DNA from: Nocardioides sp. URHA0020 | GTDB taxonomy: Bacteria; Actinomycetota; Actinomycetes; Propionibacteriales; Nocardioidaceae | Reading direction: 5' to 3' | Length of the DNA stretch: 64,000 nucleotides | Assembly: GCF_000620705.1 (NCBI RefSeq) | Contig: NZ_KK211169.1 | Span: forward strand, 347,895 to 411,894 | Shown here: positions 32,519-40,489 of the stretch, piece after piece | Layout of the letters: the number at the start of each line of letters is the position of its first letter | How positions within the stretch are numbered: position 1 is the first letter of the stretch | The notes under the pieces: model-generated | Databases searched by the model: none | What the model was told of the DNA's origin: nothing | What the model saw: the letters and a program-made list of their open reading frames with translations, nothing else | Program-made: the position numbers and the translations under genes

Positions 32519-35143
32519 GTGCGCTTCCGGACGTGTCTCGTGCTGCTGCTCCTCGCCGCGGTGATCCCGGCGCTCGTCACGCTCCAGCCCGCTGCCAGCG
32601 AGCCCGCCGGACCGACGCCCGCCACTGCCGCGACCGCGACCGCGACCGCCGAGCGGGTGGGGCCGGGAGCGATCCGCAGCGAAGTCGCCTTCCGGAAGGC
32701 CTGGGCCGACCCCACCCGGCGCCGGATCGAGCTCGGCGCCGACATCGTGCTGCGCAACTGCCTGGTCGGCGACCCGATCCGCGAGTCGCCGTACCCGCTC
32801 GAGCTGGACGGCAACGGGCACGCCATCCGGCAGGCCTGCTTCGAGAAGCGGGTGCTGCGCCAGGACGGGACCGGCTACCTCTCGATCCACGACATCTTCC
32901 TGAGCCGGGGCGGCTCGGACGGTCCCGGCGCCGCGCTGACGTCGCGCGGCGAGATCTCCCTCGCCGACTGCGGGATCACCCAGAACCTCGCCGAGGAGCC
33001 GGGCGGCGGTGTCTTCTCGATGCGCCGGGTGACCGTCCACCGCTGCCACATCAACGGCAACCTCGCGAACGACGACGGCGGGGCGATCTACGCCCGCCGC
33101 GGCGGGGTGCAGGTCTACGACTCGGTGCTGAGCAACAACCTCGTGGACGGCTCCGGCGGCGCGATCGGGTCCACCGGCGACATCCTCGTGGTGCGCTCGA
33201 TGGTCGACGGCAACACGACCGACGGCGACGGCGGGGCGCTGTACGCCGACGAGGACGGCGACGTGACCGTCATCGACTCCCTCATCGACGGCAGCGACGC
33301 CGACGGCCCGGGCGGCGCGATCTTCACCCTCGACGGTGACGTCGCGGTGCTCGGCTCGACCCTCAACGGCAACCGCGCCGACGACCGCGGCGGCGCGATC
33401 TCGGGTGAGTCCGACGTGCTCGTCGTCAACTCCAACATCGCGCGCAACCTCGCGGTCGCGCACGCGGGCGGCGGCGTCTGGGCGCGCGGCAACCTCACGG
33501 TCGTGAACTCGACGATCACCCAGAACTACGCCGAGGGCGAGGGCGGCGGCATCCTCTCCGCGGGCCGGACCAACGTCATCTCCTCGACCATCGTCCGCAA
33601 CATCGCGCCGGTCGCCGGGGACGTCGGCAGCGCCCGCCGGCTCGACGTCTTCGGCTCGATCATCGGGCCACCGGTGTCCGAGGGCGTCACCGGCGACACC
33701 ATCCCGACGCACCGGAGCTGCCGGGTCTACGACTCGCTCTCGCGCGGCTACAACTTCTACACCGACGACTCGTGCGAGCTCGAGAGCCCGCAGGACGTGC
33801 TGGGCGACAACCCCAGGCTCACCCAGATCGACGGTCACCCGCTCGGGTTCGTGCTGATGCCGGACGCCGACAGCCCGGTCCGCGCCCGGATCCCCAGCGG
33901 GTCGTGCCGCGGCGTGCTGCCCGACCCGCTGCCCGCGGGCCAGCTGCTCGTCGGCTACGTCGACTGGGACAGGATCCTGGCCCGCGACACGCTCGACCAG
34001 CTGCGGGACAACCAGCAGCCCTGCGACATCGGTGCGGTGCAGTCCGCCCAGCCGCCGCTGCCCGACCCGGTGCTCCCGCCGGTGGGACCGACGTCCCTGC
34101 CCGACCTCGGTCCCGAGCCCGACCCCGGTCCCGTCGCCAGCAGCGTCGCGACCCTGCCCGCGCCCGTCGTACGACGGTCGGCGGCGGCGTCCCTCGACAC
34201 GCAGATCTCCCGCCTGGCGTCGCGCGCCGAGGGCCTGCTGCACGGTGCGAGGCGCTTCGACCAGCTGCTCGGCTGCACGTCGTACGTCGGGATCAGGACG
34301 ACCGGCGACGTCCAGCACCGCTGGGGGTTCTCGTACGACGAGCGCGACGGCACCGGCCTCGACCTGCGGGCGGCCCTGGTGCGGGCGCCGCTCCGGTCCG
34401 CGGACGCCGTGCTCCTGCGGATGTCGACGTCGCGGGGCTGCCTGAGCGCCGCGCCCGACGCCAACGGCACCGGCGCCGACGCGCGGATGGCCGCCCGCTC
34501 GACGCTGTCGGGCGACCGGCTCCGGCTGCGCCGGCTGGCGCGGATCGAACGCGTCGTGAAGGCGATCGAGGACAAGACCGACCGCTTCGACGAGTGGGAG
34601 TCCTGCCTGTCCTGGCTGCCGGTCACCGAGGACGGCGACACCCGCCAGGACCTCGGCTTCCGCACCAAGCCCGCCGGCGTGGTGCTGCACCGGCCCGCGA
34701 TCGGGATCGACTCCAGCGAGTGGGACGACCCCGACTACCAGCTGCTGGTCTTCAAGGGCCGCAACCGTCCGTTCGGCACCCGCGAGTGCGGCACCGAGCC
34801 GGGTGAGAGCGTCGACCGGACGGCGGCCCGGCCGTCCGCGAGCGAGGTGCGCGCCGACGTCCGCAGCTCGATCGCGTCGCTGCGCGAGGACCTCGACGAC
34901 CTGATCGAGCCGGTCGAGGAGATCACCCAGTTCGACGAGTGCATGTACACCGTCGGCGTGCAGCAGCGCAGCGGGTACCTCTACCGCGACCGGGCCGGCG
35001 CGTGGTCGCGGCAGGGGGCGCTGTCCTTCGACATGCGCGGCACCCAGCTCCCGGCGATGAGCGTGATGGCGACCTCGGGGGAGGAGCCTCCCCAGATCGA
35101 GTGCAACGAGGACGCCGGCTGGGCCGACGAGGACGACGACTGA
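32519..35143 (+). CDS. Secreted right-handed beta-helix protein with three C-terminal repeats
   Basis: 874 residues, GTG start after GGGGAGGG. Signal helix, then from about residue 60 to 420 a parallel beta-helix with repeated GGGVF, GGAI, GGALYADEDGDV and GGAIFTLDGDV turns like those of polymorphic outer-membrane/right-handed helix proteins. A Pro-rich hinge follows. The last 330 residues contain three related units of about 110 residues. Each begins with a helical stretch, then a Cys (FDQLLGCTSYVGI, FDEWESCLSWLPV, FDECMYTVGVQ) and ends near a second Cys. No catalytic motif is seen; an adhesin or polysaccharide-binding role is possible. Confidence 0.7.
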   Translation: MRFRTCLVLLLLAAVIPALVTLQPAASEPAGPTPATAATATATAERVGPGAIRSEVAFRKAWADPTRRRIELGADIVLRNCLVGDPIRESPYPLELDGNGHAIRQACFEKRVLRQDGTGYLSIHDIFLSRGGSDGPGAALTSRGEISLADCGITQNLAEEPGGGVFSMRRVTVHRCHINGNLANDDGGAIYARRGGVQVYDSVLSNNLVDGSGGAIGSTGDILVVRSMVDGNTTDGDGGALYADEDGDVTVIDSLIDGSDADGPGGAIFTLDGDVAVLGSTLNGNRADDRGGAISGESDVLVVNSNIARNLAVAHAGGGVWARGNLTVVNSTITQNYAEGEGGGILSAGRTNVISSTIVRNIAPVAGDVGSARRLDVFGSIIGPPVSEGVTGDTIPTHRSCRVYDSLSRGYNFYTDDSCELESPQDVLGDNPRLTQIDGHPLGFVLMPDADSPVRARIPSGSCRGVLPDPLPAGQLLVGYVDWDRILARDTLDQLRDNQQPCDIGAVQSAQPPLPDPVLPPVGPTSLPDLGPEPDPGPVASSVATLPAPVVRRSAAASLDTQISRLASRAEGLLHGARRFDQLLGCTSYVGIRTTGDVQHRWGFSYDERDGTGLDLRAALVRAPLRSADAVLLRMSTSRGCLSAAPDANGTGADARMAARSTLSGDRLRLRRLARIERVVKAIEDKTDRFDEWESCLSWLPVTEDGDTRQDLGFRTKPAGVVLHRPAIGIDSSEWDDPDYQLLVFKGRNRPFGTRECGTEPGESVDRTAARPSASEVRADVRSSIASLREDLDDLIEPVEEITQFDECMYTVGVQQRSGYLYRDRAGAWSRQGALSFDMRGTQLPAMSVMATSGEEPPQIECNEDAGWADEDDD

Positions 35144-35168
35144 GCCGGAGGCTGTCGGCGGGCGCACG

Positions 35169-35247
35169 TAGACTCGGTGCGTCACCCCCCGTCAGCTGCT
35201 GACCGGGGGCTGTCGTGTTGTCCGCCCCGCCCCGAAAGGCCCCTCTC
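35169..35247 (+). promoter_or_regulatory. Promoter and leader of mfd
   Basis: A -10-like TAGACT lies at 35169-35174. The leader can form a hairpin at about 35186-35210 (five C-G pairs, a mismatch, then GTCAG-CTG-CTGAC). GAAAGG at 35234-35239 is well placed for the GTG at 35248. Confidence 0.45.
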
Positions 35248-38200
35248 GTGCACCTGTCCGGCCTCGCCGACGCCGTCCTCGCCGACCCCACGCTGGCGCA
35301 GGCGATGGTGGACGCCCGCGAGGGAGTCCTGCCCACCCTGGACCTCACCGGGCCCGAGGCGATGCGGCCGTACGTCGTGGCCGGCCTGGTCCGCGAGGGC
35401 CGGTCCGTCCTGGCCGTCACCGCCACCGCGCGGGAGGCCGAGGACCTGGTGGCCGCCCTGGGCGACCTGGTCGACCCCGCCCTGGTCGGCTACTACCCGA
35501 GCTGGGAGACGCTGCCGCACGAGCGGCTCAGCCCGCGCAGCGACACCGTGGGGCGGCGGCTGGCCGTGCTCCGGCGCCTCCGGCACCCCGGCACGGACGC
35601 CTCCAACGGGCCGCTGCGGGTGGTCGTCGCGCCGGTCCGCTCGGTGCTGCAGCCGCAGGTTAAGGGGCTCGCCGACCTTGAGCCGGTCGAGCTGGTGCCG
35701 GGCGACACCGCTCCGCTGGAGGACGTGGTACGCCGGCTCGCGGGTGCCGCCTACTCCCGGGTCGACCTCGTCGAGAAGCGCGGCGAGTTCGCCGTCCGCG
35801 GTGGCATCGTCGACGTGTTCCCGCCGACGGACGAGCACCCGCTGCGCGTGGAGTTCTGGGGCGACGACGTCGAGGAGATCCGGACCTTCTCCGTGGCCGA
35901 CCAGCGCACCCTCGAGAAGGTCGAGCGTCTCTGGGCCCCGCCGTGCCGCGAGCTGCTGCTCACCGACGAGGTCCGCGAGCGGGCCGCCGAGCTCGGCCGC
36001 CGGCACCCGCAGCTCCTCGAGCTCACCGACAAGATCGCGGCCGGCATCGCGGTCGAGGGCATGGAGTCGCTCGCGCCGGTGCTCGTCGACGAGATGGAGC
36101 TGCTCGTCGACCTGATGCCCGTCGACACCCACGTGCTGGTGCTCGACCCCGAGCGGGCGCGCAGCCGCGCGCACGACCTGGTGGCAACCAGCGAGGAGTT
36201 CCTGGGCGCGAGCTGGGCCGCCGCCGCCGGCGGCGGCACGGCGCCGATCGACCTGGGCGCCGCGTCGTACCGCGCCATCGCCGACGTCCGCGAGCACACG
36301 CTCGCGCAGGGCAAGGCGTGGTGGTCGGTCAGCCCGTTCGGGATCGACACCGCCGAGACCGACGTGGACGTCATCGCGGGCGCGGTCCACAGCCGCGGCC
36401 TGCCGGCCCGGCCGGCCGACGCCTACCGCGGCGAGATGGACCGCGCGATCGGCGACATCGCCGGCTGGCGCCGCGACGGCTACCGCGTCGTCGTGCTGCA
36501 CGCCGGCCACGGTCCGGCCGAGCGGATGCGGGAGGTGCTGGCCGAGCAGGACGTGCCGGCCCGGGTGGTCGACGACCTCGAGGCCGCGACCGACCTCACC
36601 GACGCCGTCGTCACGATCACCTGCGGCGCGGCGACGCACGGCTTCGTCGACGACCTCAACCGGGTCGCGGTCCTCACCGGCGAGGACCTGTCGGGGCAGA
36701 AGGCCTCGACCCGCGACATGCGGCGGATGCCGGCCCGGCGCAAGAAGCAGATCGACCCGCTCGAGCTGCGCGCCGGCGACCACGTCGTCCACGAGCAGCA
36801 CGGCGTCGGCCGCTTCGTCGAGATGAAGCAGCGCGAGGTCGGGGGAGCGGTGCGCGAGTACCTCGTCCTCGAGTACGGCTCGTCCAAGCGCGGCGGCCCG
36901 CCCGACCGGCTCTACGTGCCGGCGGACGCGCTCGACCAGGTGACCCGGTACGTCGGCGGCGAATCGCCGTCGCTGGACCGGCTCGGCGGCGCCGACTGGA
37001 CCAAGCGCAAGAACCGCGCCCGCAAGGCGGTCCGCGAGATCGCCGCCGAGCTGATCAAGCTGTACGCCGCCCGTCAGGCCACGCAGGGCTACTCCTTCGG
37101 GCCGGACACGCCGTGGCAGCGCGAGCTCGAGGACGCCTTCCCCTTCCAGGAGACCCCCGACCAGCTCAGCACGGTCGACGAGGTCAAGGGCGACATGATG
37201 CGCACCATCCCGATGGACCGCCTGGTGTGCGGCGACGTGGGCTACGGCAAGACCGAGATCGCCGTGCGTGCCGCCTTCAAGGCCGTGCAGGACGGCAAGC
37301 AGGTCGCGGTCCTGGTGCCCACGACGCTGCTGGTCACCCAGCACCTCAGCACCTTCAGCGAGCGGATGAGCGGCTTCCCCGTCGTGCTCAAGGGCCTGAG
37401 CCGCTTCCAGACCGACGCCGAGGCCCGCCAGGTGATCGCCGAGCTCGCCGAGGGCTCGGTCGACATCGTCGTCGGCACCCACCGGCTCCTCAACCCCGAC
37501 ATCCGGATGAAGGACCTCGGGCTGATCATCGTCGACGAGGAGCAGCGCTTCGGCGTCGAGCACAAGGAGCAGATGAAGCGGCTGCGCACCTCCGTCGACG
37601 TGCTGTCGATGTCGGCCACGCCGATCCCGCGCACGCTCGAGATGGCGATCACCGGCATCCGCGAGATGTCCACGATCACCACGCCGCCGGAGGAGCGGCA
37701 CCCGGTGCTGACCTACGTCGGTGCCTACGAGGACCGCCAGATCATCGCCGCCGTACGCCGCGAGCTGCTCCGCGAGGGCCAGGTCTTCTACATCCACAAC
37801 CGGGTCAACTCGATCGAGAAGGCGGCCGCCCGGATCACCGAGCTGGTGCCCGAGGCCCGGGTCGCGGTGGCGCACGGCCAGATGGGCGAGCACCAGCTCG
37901 AGCAGGTGATGCTGGACTTCTGGGAGAAGCGCTTCGACGTGCTGGTCTGCACGACGATCGTCGAGTCCGGCCTGGACGTCTCCAACGCCAACACGATGAT
38001 CATCGAGCGCGCCGACACCCTCGGCCTCTCCCAGCTCCACCAGCTGCGCGGTCGCGTCGGTCGGTCCCGGGAGCGCGCGTACGCCTACTTCCTCTACCCG
38101 CCGGAGAAGCCGCTGACCGAGACCGCGCACGAGCGGCTCGCCACGCTGGCCCAGCACTCCGACCTCGGTGGCGGCATGGCGATCGCGATGAAGGACCTCG

Positions 38201-38802
38201 AGATCCGCGGTGCGGGCAACCTGCTCGGCGGGGAGCAGTCCGGCCACATCGCCGACGTCGGCTTCGACCTCTACGTCCGGCTGGTCGGCGAGGCCGTCGC
38301 CGAGTTCAAGGGCGACGGTGGTGAGCCGGAGCTCAACGAGGTCCGCGTCGAGCTGCCCGTCGACGCCCACCTGCCGCACGGCTACATCACCAGCGAGCGT
38401 CTCCGCCTGGAGATCTACAAGCGGCTGGCCGAGGTGCGCACCGACGAGGACGTCGACCAGATCAACGAGGAGCTGCTGGACCGCTACGGCGAGCCGCCGA
38501 TCGAGGTCGTCTCGCTGCTGCTGGTCGCGCGCTTCCGGGCGCGGGCCCGGCAGGCCGGCATCGGGGAGATCACGATCGCGGGCCGCAACGTGCGCTTCGC
38601 GCCGGTCGACCTGCCCGACTCGCGGGTCGTCCGGCTCAACCGGCTCTACCCGAAGTCCATCGTCAAGGCGCCGGTCAGCACGATCCTGGTGCCGCGACCC
38701 CAGACCTCCGGCATCGGCGGTCAGCCGATCTCCGGCATCGCCCTGCTTGAATGGGCCCGGCAGGTGATCGACTCCGTGATCGACCCCCAGGAGCAGAAGT
38801 GA
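35248..38802 (+). CDS. mfd: Transcription-repair coupling factor Mfd
   Basis: 1184 residues, usual for actinobacterial Mfd. It is an ATP-driven translocase that removes RNA polymerase stalled at lesions and recruits UvrABC. The UvrB-like N-terminal module (YYPSWETLPHERLSPRSD), the RNA-polymerase-interacting domain (GDHVVHEQHGVGRF) and helicase motifs GDVGYGKTEIA (about 660), VDEEQRFGVEHKEQMK (about 763), MSATPIPRTL and LHQLRGRVGRSRERAYAY are visible. GTG 35248 is chosen for its ribosome site; a GTG at 35215 would add 11 residues. The next gene starts in its stop codon. Confidence 0.96.
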   Translation: MHLSGLADAVLADPTLAQAMVDAREGVLPTLDLTGPEAMRPYVVAGLVREGRSVLAVTATAREAEDLVAALGDLVDPALVGYYPSWETLPHERLSPRSDTVGRRLAVLRRLRHPGTDASNGPLRVVVAPVRSVLQPQVKGLADLEPVELVPGDTAPLEDVVRRLAGAAYSRVDLVEKRGEFAVRGGIVDVFPPTDEHPLRVEFWGDDVEEIRTFSVADQRTLEKVERLWAPPCRELLLTDEVRERAAELGRRHPQLLELTDKIAAGIAVEGMESLAPVLVDEMELLVDLMPVDTHVLVLDPERARSRAHDLVATSEEFLGASWAAAAGGGTAPIDLGAASYRAIADVREHTLAQGKAWWSVSPFGIDTAETDVDVIAGAVHSRGLPARPADAYRGEMDRAIGDIAGWRRDGYRVVVLHAGHGPAERMREVLAEQDVPARVVDDLEAATDLTDAVVTITCGAATHGFVDDLNRVAVLTGEDLSGQKASTRDMRRMPARRKKQIDPLELRAGDHVVHEQHGVGRFVEMKQREVGGAVREYLVLEYGSSKRGGPPDRLYVPADALDQVTRYVGGESPSLDRLGGADWTKRKNRARKAVREIAAELIKLYAARQATQGYSFGPDTPWQRELEDAFPFQETPDQLSTVDEVKGDMMRTIPMDRLVCGDVGYGKTEIAVRAAFKAVQDGKQVAVLVPTTLLVTQHLSTFSERMSGFPVVLKGLSRFQTDAEARQVIAELAEGSVDIVVGTHRLLNPDIRMKDLGLIIVDEEQRFGVEHKEQMKRLRTSVDVLSMSATPIPRTLEMAITGIREMSTITTPPEERHPVLTYVGAYEDRQIIAAVRRELLREGQVFYIHNRVNSIEKAAARITELVPEARVAVAHGQMGEHQLEQVMLDFWEKRFDVLVCTTIVESGLDVSNANTMIIERADTLGLSQLHQLRGRVGRSRERAYAYFLYPPEKPLTETAHERLATLAQHSDLGGGMAIAMKDLEIRGAGNLLGGEQSGHIADVGFDLYVRLVGEAVAEFKGDGGEPELNEVRVELPVDAHLPHGYITSERLRLEIYKRLAEVRTDEDVDQINEELLDRYGEPPIEVVSLLLVARFRARARQAGIGEITIAGRNVRFAPVDLPDSRVVRLNRLYPKSIVKAPVSTILVPRPQTSGIGGQPISGIALLEWARQVIDSVIDPQEQK

Positions 38803-39464
38803 CCCGAGTGCGTGCGCTGGCCGGTCTGGCCGTCGCTGCGGTGCTGTTGACCGGCTGCGGCGCCGTCCCCGACCTCAACCCGGGCGTGGCCGTCCGCGTC
38901 GGTGACGACACCACCTCGACCCGGCAGGTCGCCGAGCTGGCGGCCGACTACTGCGGCTCCGCCCAGGCGCAGCTGCAGGGCCAGGCGCTGGCCGGGCACT
39001 ACATCAACGGCCGGGTCGCGGGCAGCGTCGCGCTCCGCTCCGCCGCCGACCAGCTGCTCGCCGAGCACGGCGTCGAGGCGGACGCGTCGTACGCCGACGC
39101 GGTCGAGCAGGTCCGCGCGAAGCTCACCGCGCTGAAGCCGGCGGAGCGTGACGCGCTGATCGAGGTCGAGGGTGCCGAGACCTACGTGGCCGCGGCGGAG
39201 CTCGCCGTGGGCCGCGAGACGCTCGGCGGCTCGCCCTCCGACGACGACGCGAAGGCGGCCGGGGAGAAGGAGTTCGTCTCCTGGCTCGACGACCACGACG
39301 TGCGGATCGACCCCCGCTACAGCGTCGCGATCAAGCAGGGCAAGACGGTCCTGCTCGACACCGGACTCTCCCTGCCGGTGAGCAGGACCGCGAAGTCCTC
39401 CGACGCGACGACCCCCGACACGACGTACGCCGCCGGCCTGCCGTCGACCCAGCGCTGCGGGTGA
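38799..39464 (+). CDS. Lipoprotein, SurA-N-like
   Basis: 221 residues. The lipobox LLTGC near residue 20 predicts lipid attachment at the outer face of the membrane. The body is helical and resembles the N-terminal chaperone domain of SurA/foldase-type proteins (VAVRVGDDTTSTRQVAELAADYC). No PpiC peptidyl-prolyl isomerase domain is visible. GTG start overlaps the mfd stop. It holds a place near mazG like the lipoprotein of the mycobacterial mfd-mazG-eno region. Confidence 0.75.
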   Translation: MTRVRALAGLAVAAVLLTGCGAVPDLNPGVAVRVGDDTTSTRQVAELAADYCGSAQAQLQGQALAGHYINGRVAGSVALRSAADQLLAEHGVEADASYADAVEQVRAKLTALKPAERDALIEVEGAETYVAAAELAVGRETLGGSPSDDDAKAAGEKEFVSWLDDHDVRIDPRYSVAIKQGKTVLLDTGLSLPVSRTAKSSDATTPDTTYAAGLPSTQRCG

Positions 39465-39466
39465 CC

Positions 39467-39505
39467 GGTGGTTGAGGAGGGACCGGGTCCCGTCTCGACA
39501 CCACC
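39467..39505. repeat. 39-bp REP-like palindrome at the start of mazG
   Basis: The element runs from GGTGGTTGAGG to TCTCGACACCACC, with an inner GGGAC-CGG-GTCCC stem. It has the same length and outer arms as the element at 47569-47607. It contains the GTG start codon and about the first twelve codons of mazG. Confidence 0.7.
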
Positions 39506-40091
39506 GCTGCTGGAGTTCCTGGAGGTGATGCGGCAGCTGCGCGCGCAGTGCGCGTGGAAGGCGGGCCAGACCCACCGCTCGCTCGCGCGCTACCTGCTCG
39601 AGGAGACCCACGAGACCCTCGAGGCGATCGACACCGGCGACGCCGTGCTGCTGCGCGAGGAGCTCGGCGACCTGCTGCTGCAGGTCTACTTCCACGCGGT
39701 GATCGCCGAGGAGACCGGCGAGTTCACCATCGACGACGTCGCGGGCGACGTCACCGCCAAGATGCGCCGCCGCAACCCGCACGTCTTCGCCGACGCGGCC
39801 GGCGGCACGCCCGACGAGATCAACGAGGCGTGGGAGTCGATCAAGGCGACCGAGAAGCAGCGCACCGCCGTCACCGACGGGATCCCGCCGACACTCCCGG
39901 CCCTGCTGTACGCCGACAAGGTGCTGGACCGGCTCGCCCGGGCCGGGGCGACCCCGCCGCTCGCGCCCGCCGAGCAGGCCGATCCCGCCGAGGACCTGGG
40001 TGACCGGCTCCTCGCGCTCGTCGCCGAGGGCCGCCGGACGGGCACCGATCCGGAGCAGGCGCTGCGCGACGCCGTACGCCGGCTGCTCTGA
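39468..40091 (+). CDS. mazG: MazG family nucleoside triphosphate pyrophosphohydrolase
   Basis: 207 residues. It hydrolyses (d)NTPs to monophosphates and pyrophosphate, as house-cleaning or stress-related control. LEETHETLEAID and LREELGDLLLQVYFHAVIAEE carry the metal-binding EExxE and ExxD motifs. The family's usual CPWD before QTHRSL reads CAWKAGQTHRSL. The only available start, GTG 39468, lies inside a palindromic repeat, so residues 1-12 (MVEEGPGPVSTP) seem repeat-derived. It lies 4 bases after the lipoprotein gene. Confidence 0.9.
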   Translation: MVEEGPGPVSTPPLLEFLEVMRQLRAQCAWKAGQTHRSLARYLLEETHETLEAIDTGDAVLLREELGDLLLQVYFHAVIAEETGEFTIDDVAGDVTAKMRRRNPHVFADAAGGTPDEINEAWESIKATEKQRTAVTDGIPPTLPALLYADKVLDRLARAGATPPLAPAEQADPAEDLGDRLLALVAEGRRTGTDPEQALRDAVRRLL

Positions 40092-40108
40092 CCGTCTAGG
40101 GTCCTCCC

Positions 40109-40489
40109 ATGGCTCGGGTGCTGATCGTGGAGGACGACGTCGAGGTACGCGACTGGATCGCGCACTGCATGCTGCACGACGGGCACGAGCTGCGTGGCGT
40201 CACGGACGGCCGGCAGCTGCGCGCGCTGCGGGCCGGCGAGCCCGACTACCGGCCCGACCTGGTGCTCATGGACTACGCGCTGCCCGACACCAACGGCGTG
40301 GACCTGCTCGCCGAGCTGCACGGCTTCTGGCCCGACGTGCCGTCGGTGTTCGTGACCGTGCAGTGGACCGGCGCGATCATCGAACGGATCGCGGGCACCG
40401 GTGCCGAGCACGTGAAGAAGCCCTTCAACCCCGACGACCTACGCGCTGCGGCGCGCCGGGCGCTCGTGGGCGGGGGGAGCCCGGAGTGA
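40109..40489 (+). CDS. Single-domain response regulator
   Basis: 126 residues: a receiver domain with no output domain. IVEDD acidic pair, LVLMDYALPDTNG with the phospho-acceptor Asp near 54, a Thr switch in SVFVTVQ, and the conserved Lys in VKKPF. TAGGGT lies exactly six bases before the ATG, suggesting a leaderless transcript. It overlaps the following kinase gene by 4 bases and is presumably its partner. Confidence 0.9.
   Translation: MARVLIVEDDVEVRDWIAHCMLHDGHELRGVTDGRQLRALRAGEPDYRPDLVLMDYALPDTNGVDLLAELHGFWPDVPSVFVTVQWTGAIIERIAGTGAEHVKKPFNPDDLRAAARRALVGGGSPE

Noticed and set aside
35182..38379. Minus-strand 1065-codon frame opposite mfd
   Set aside because: Antisense to an unambiguous Mfd coding sequence; no motif and highly biased composition.
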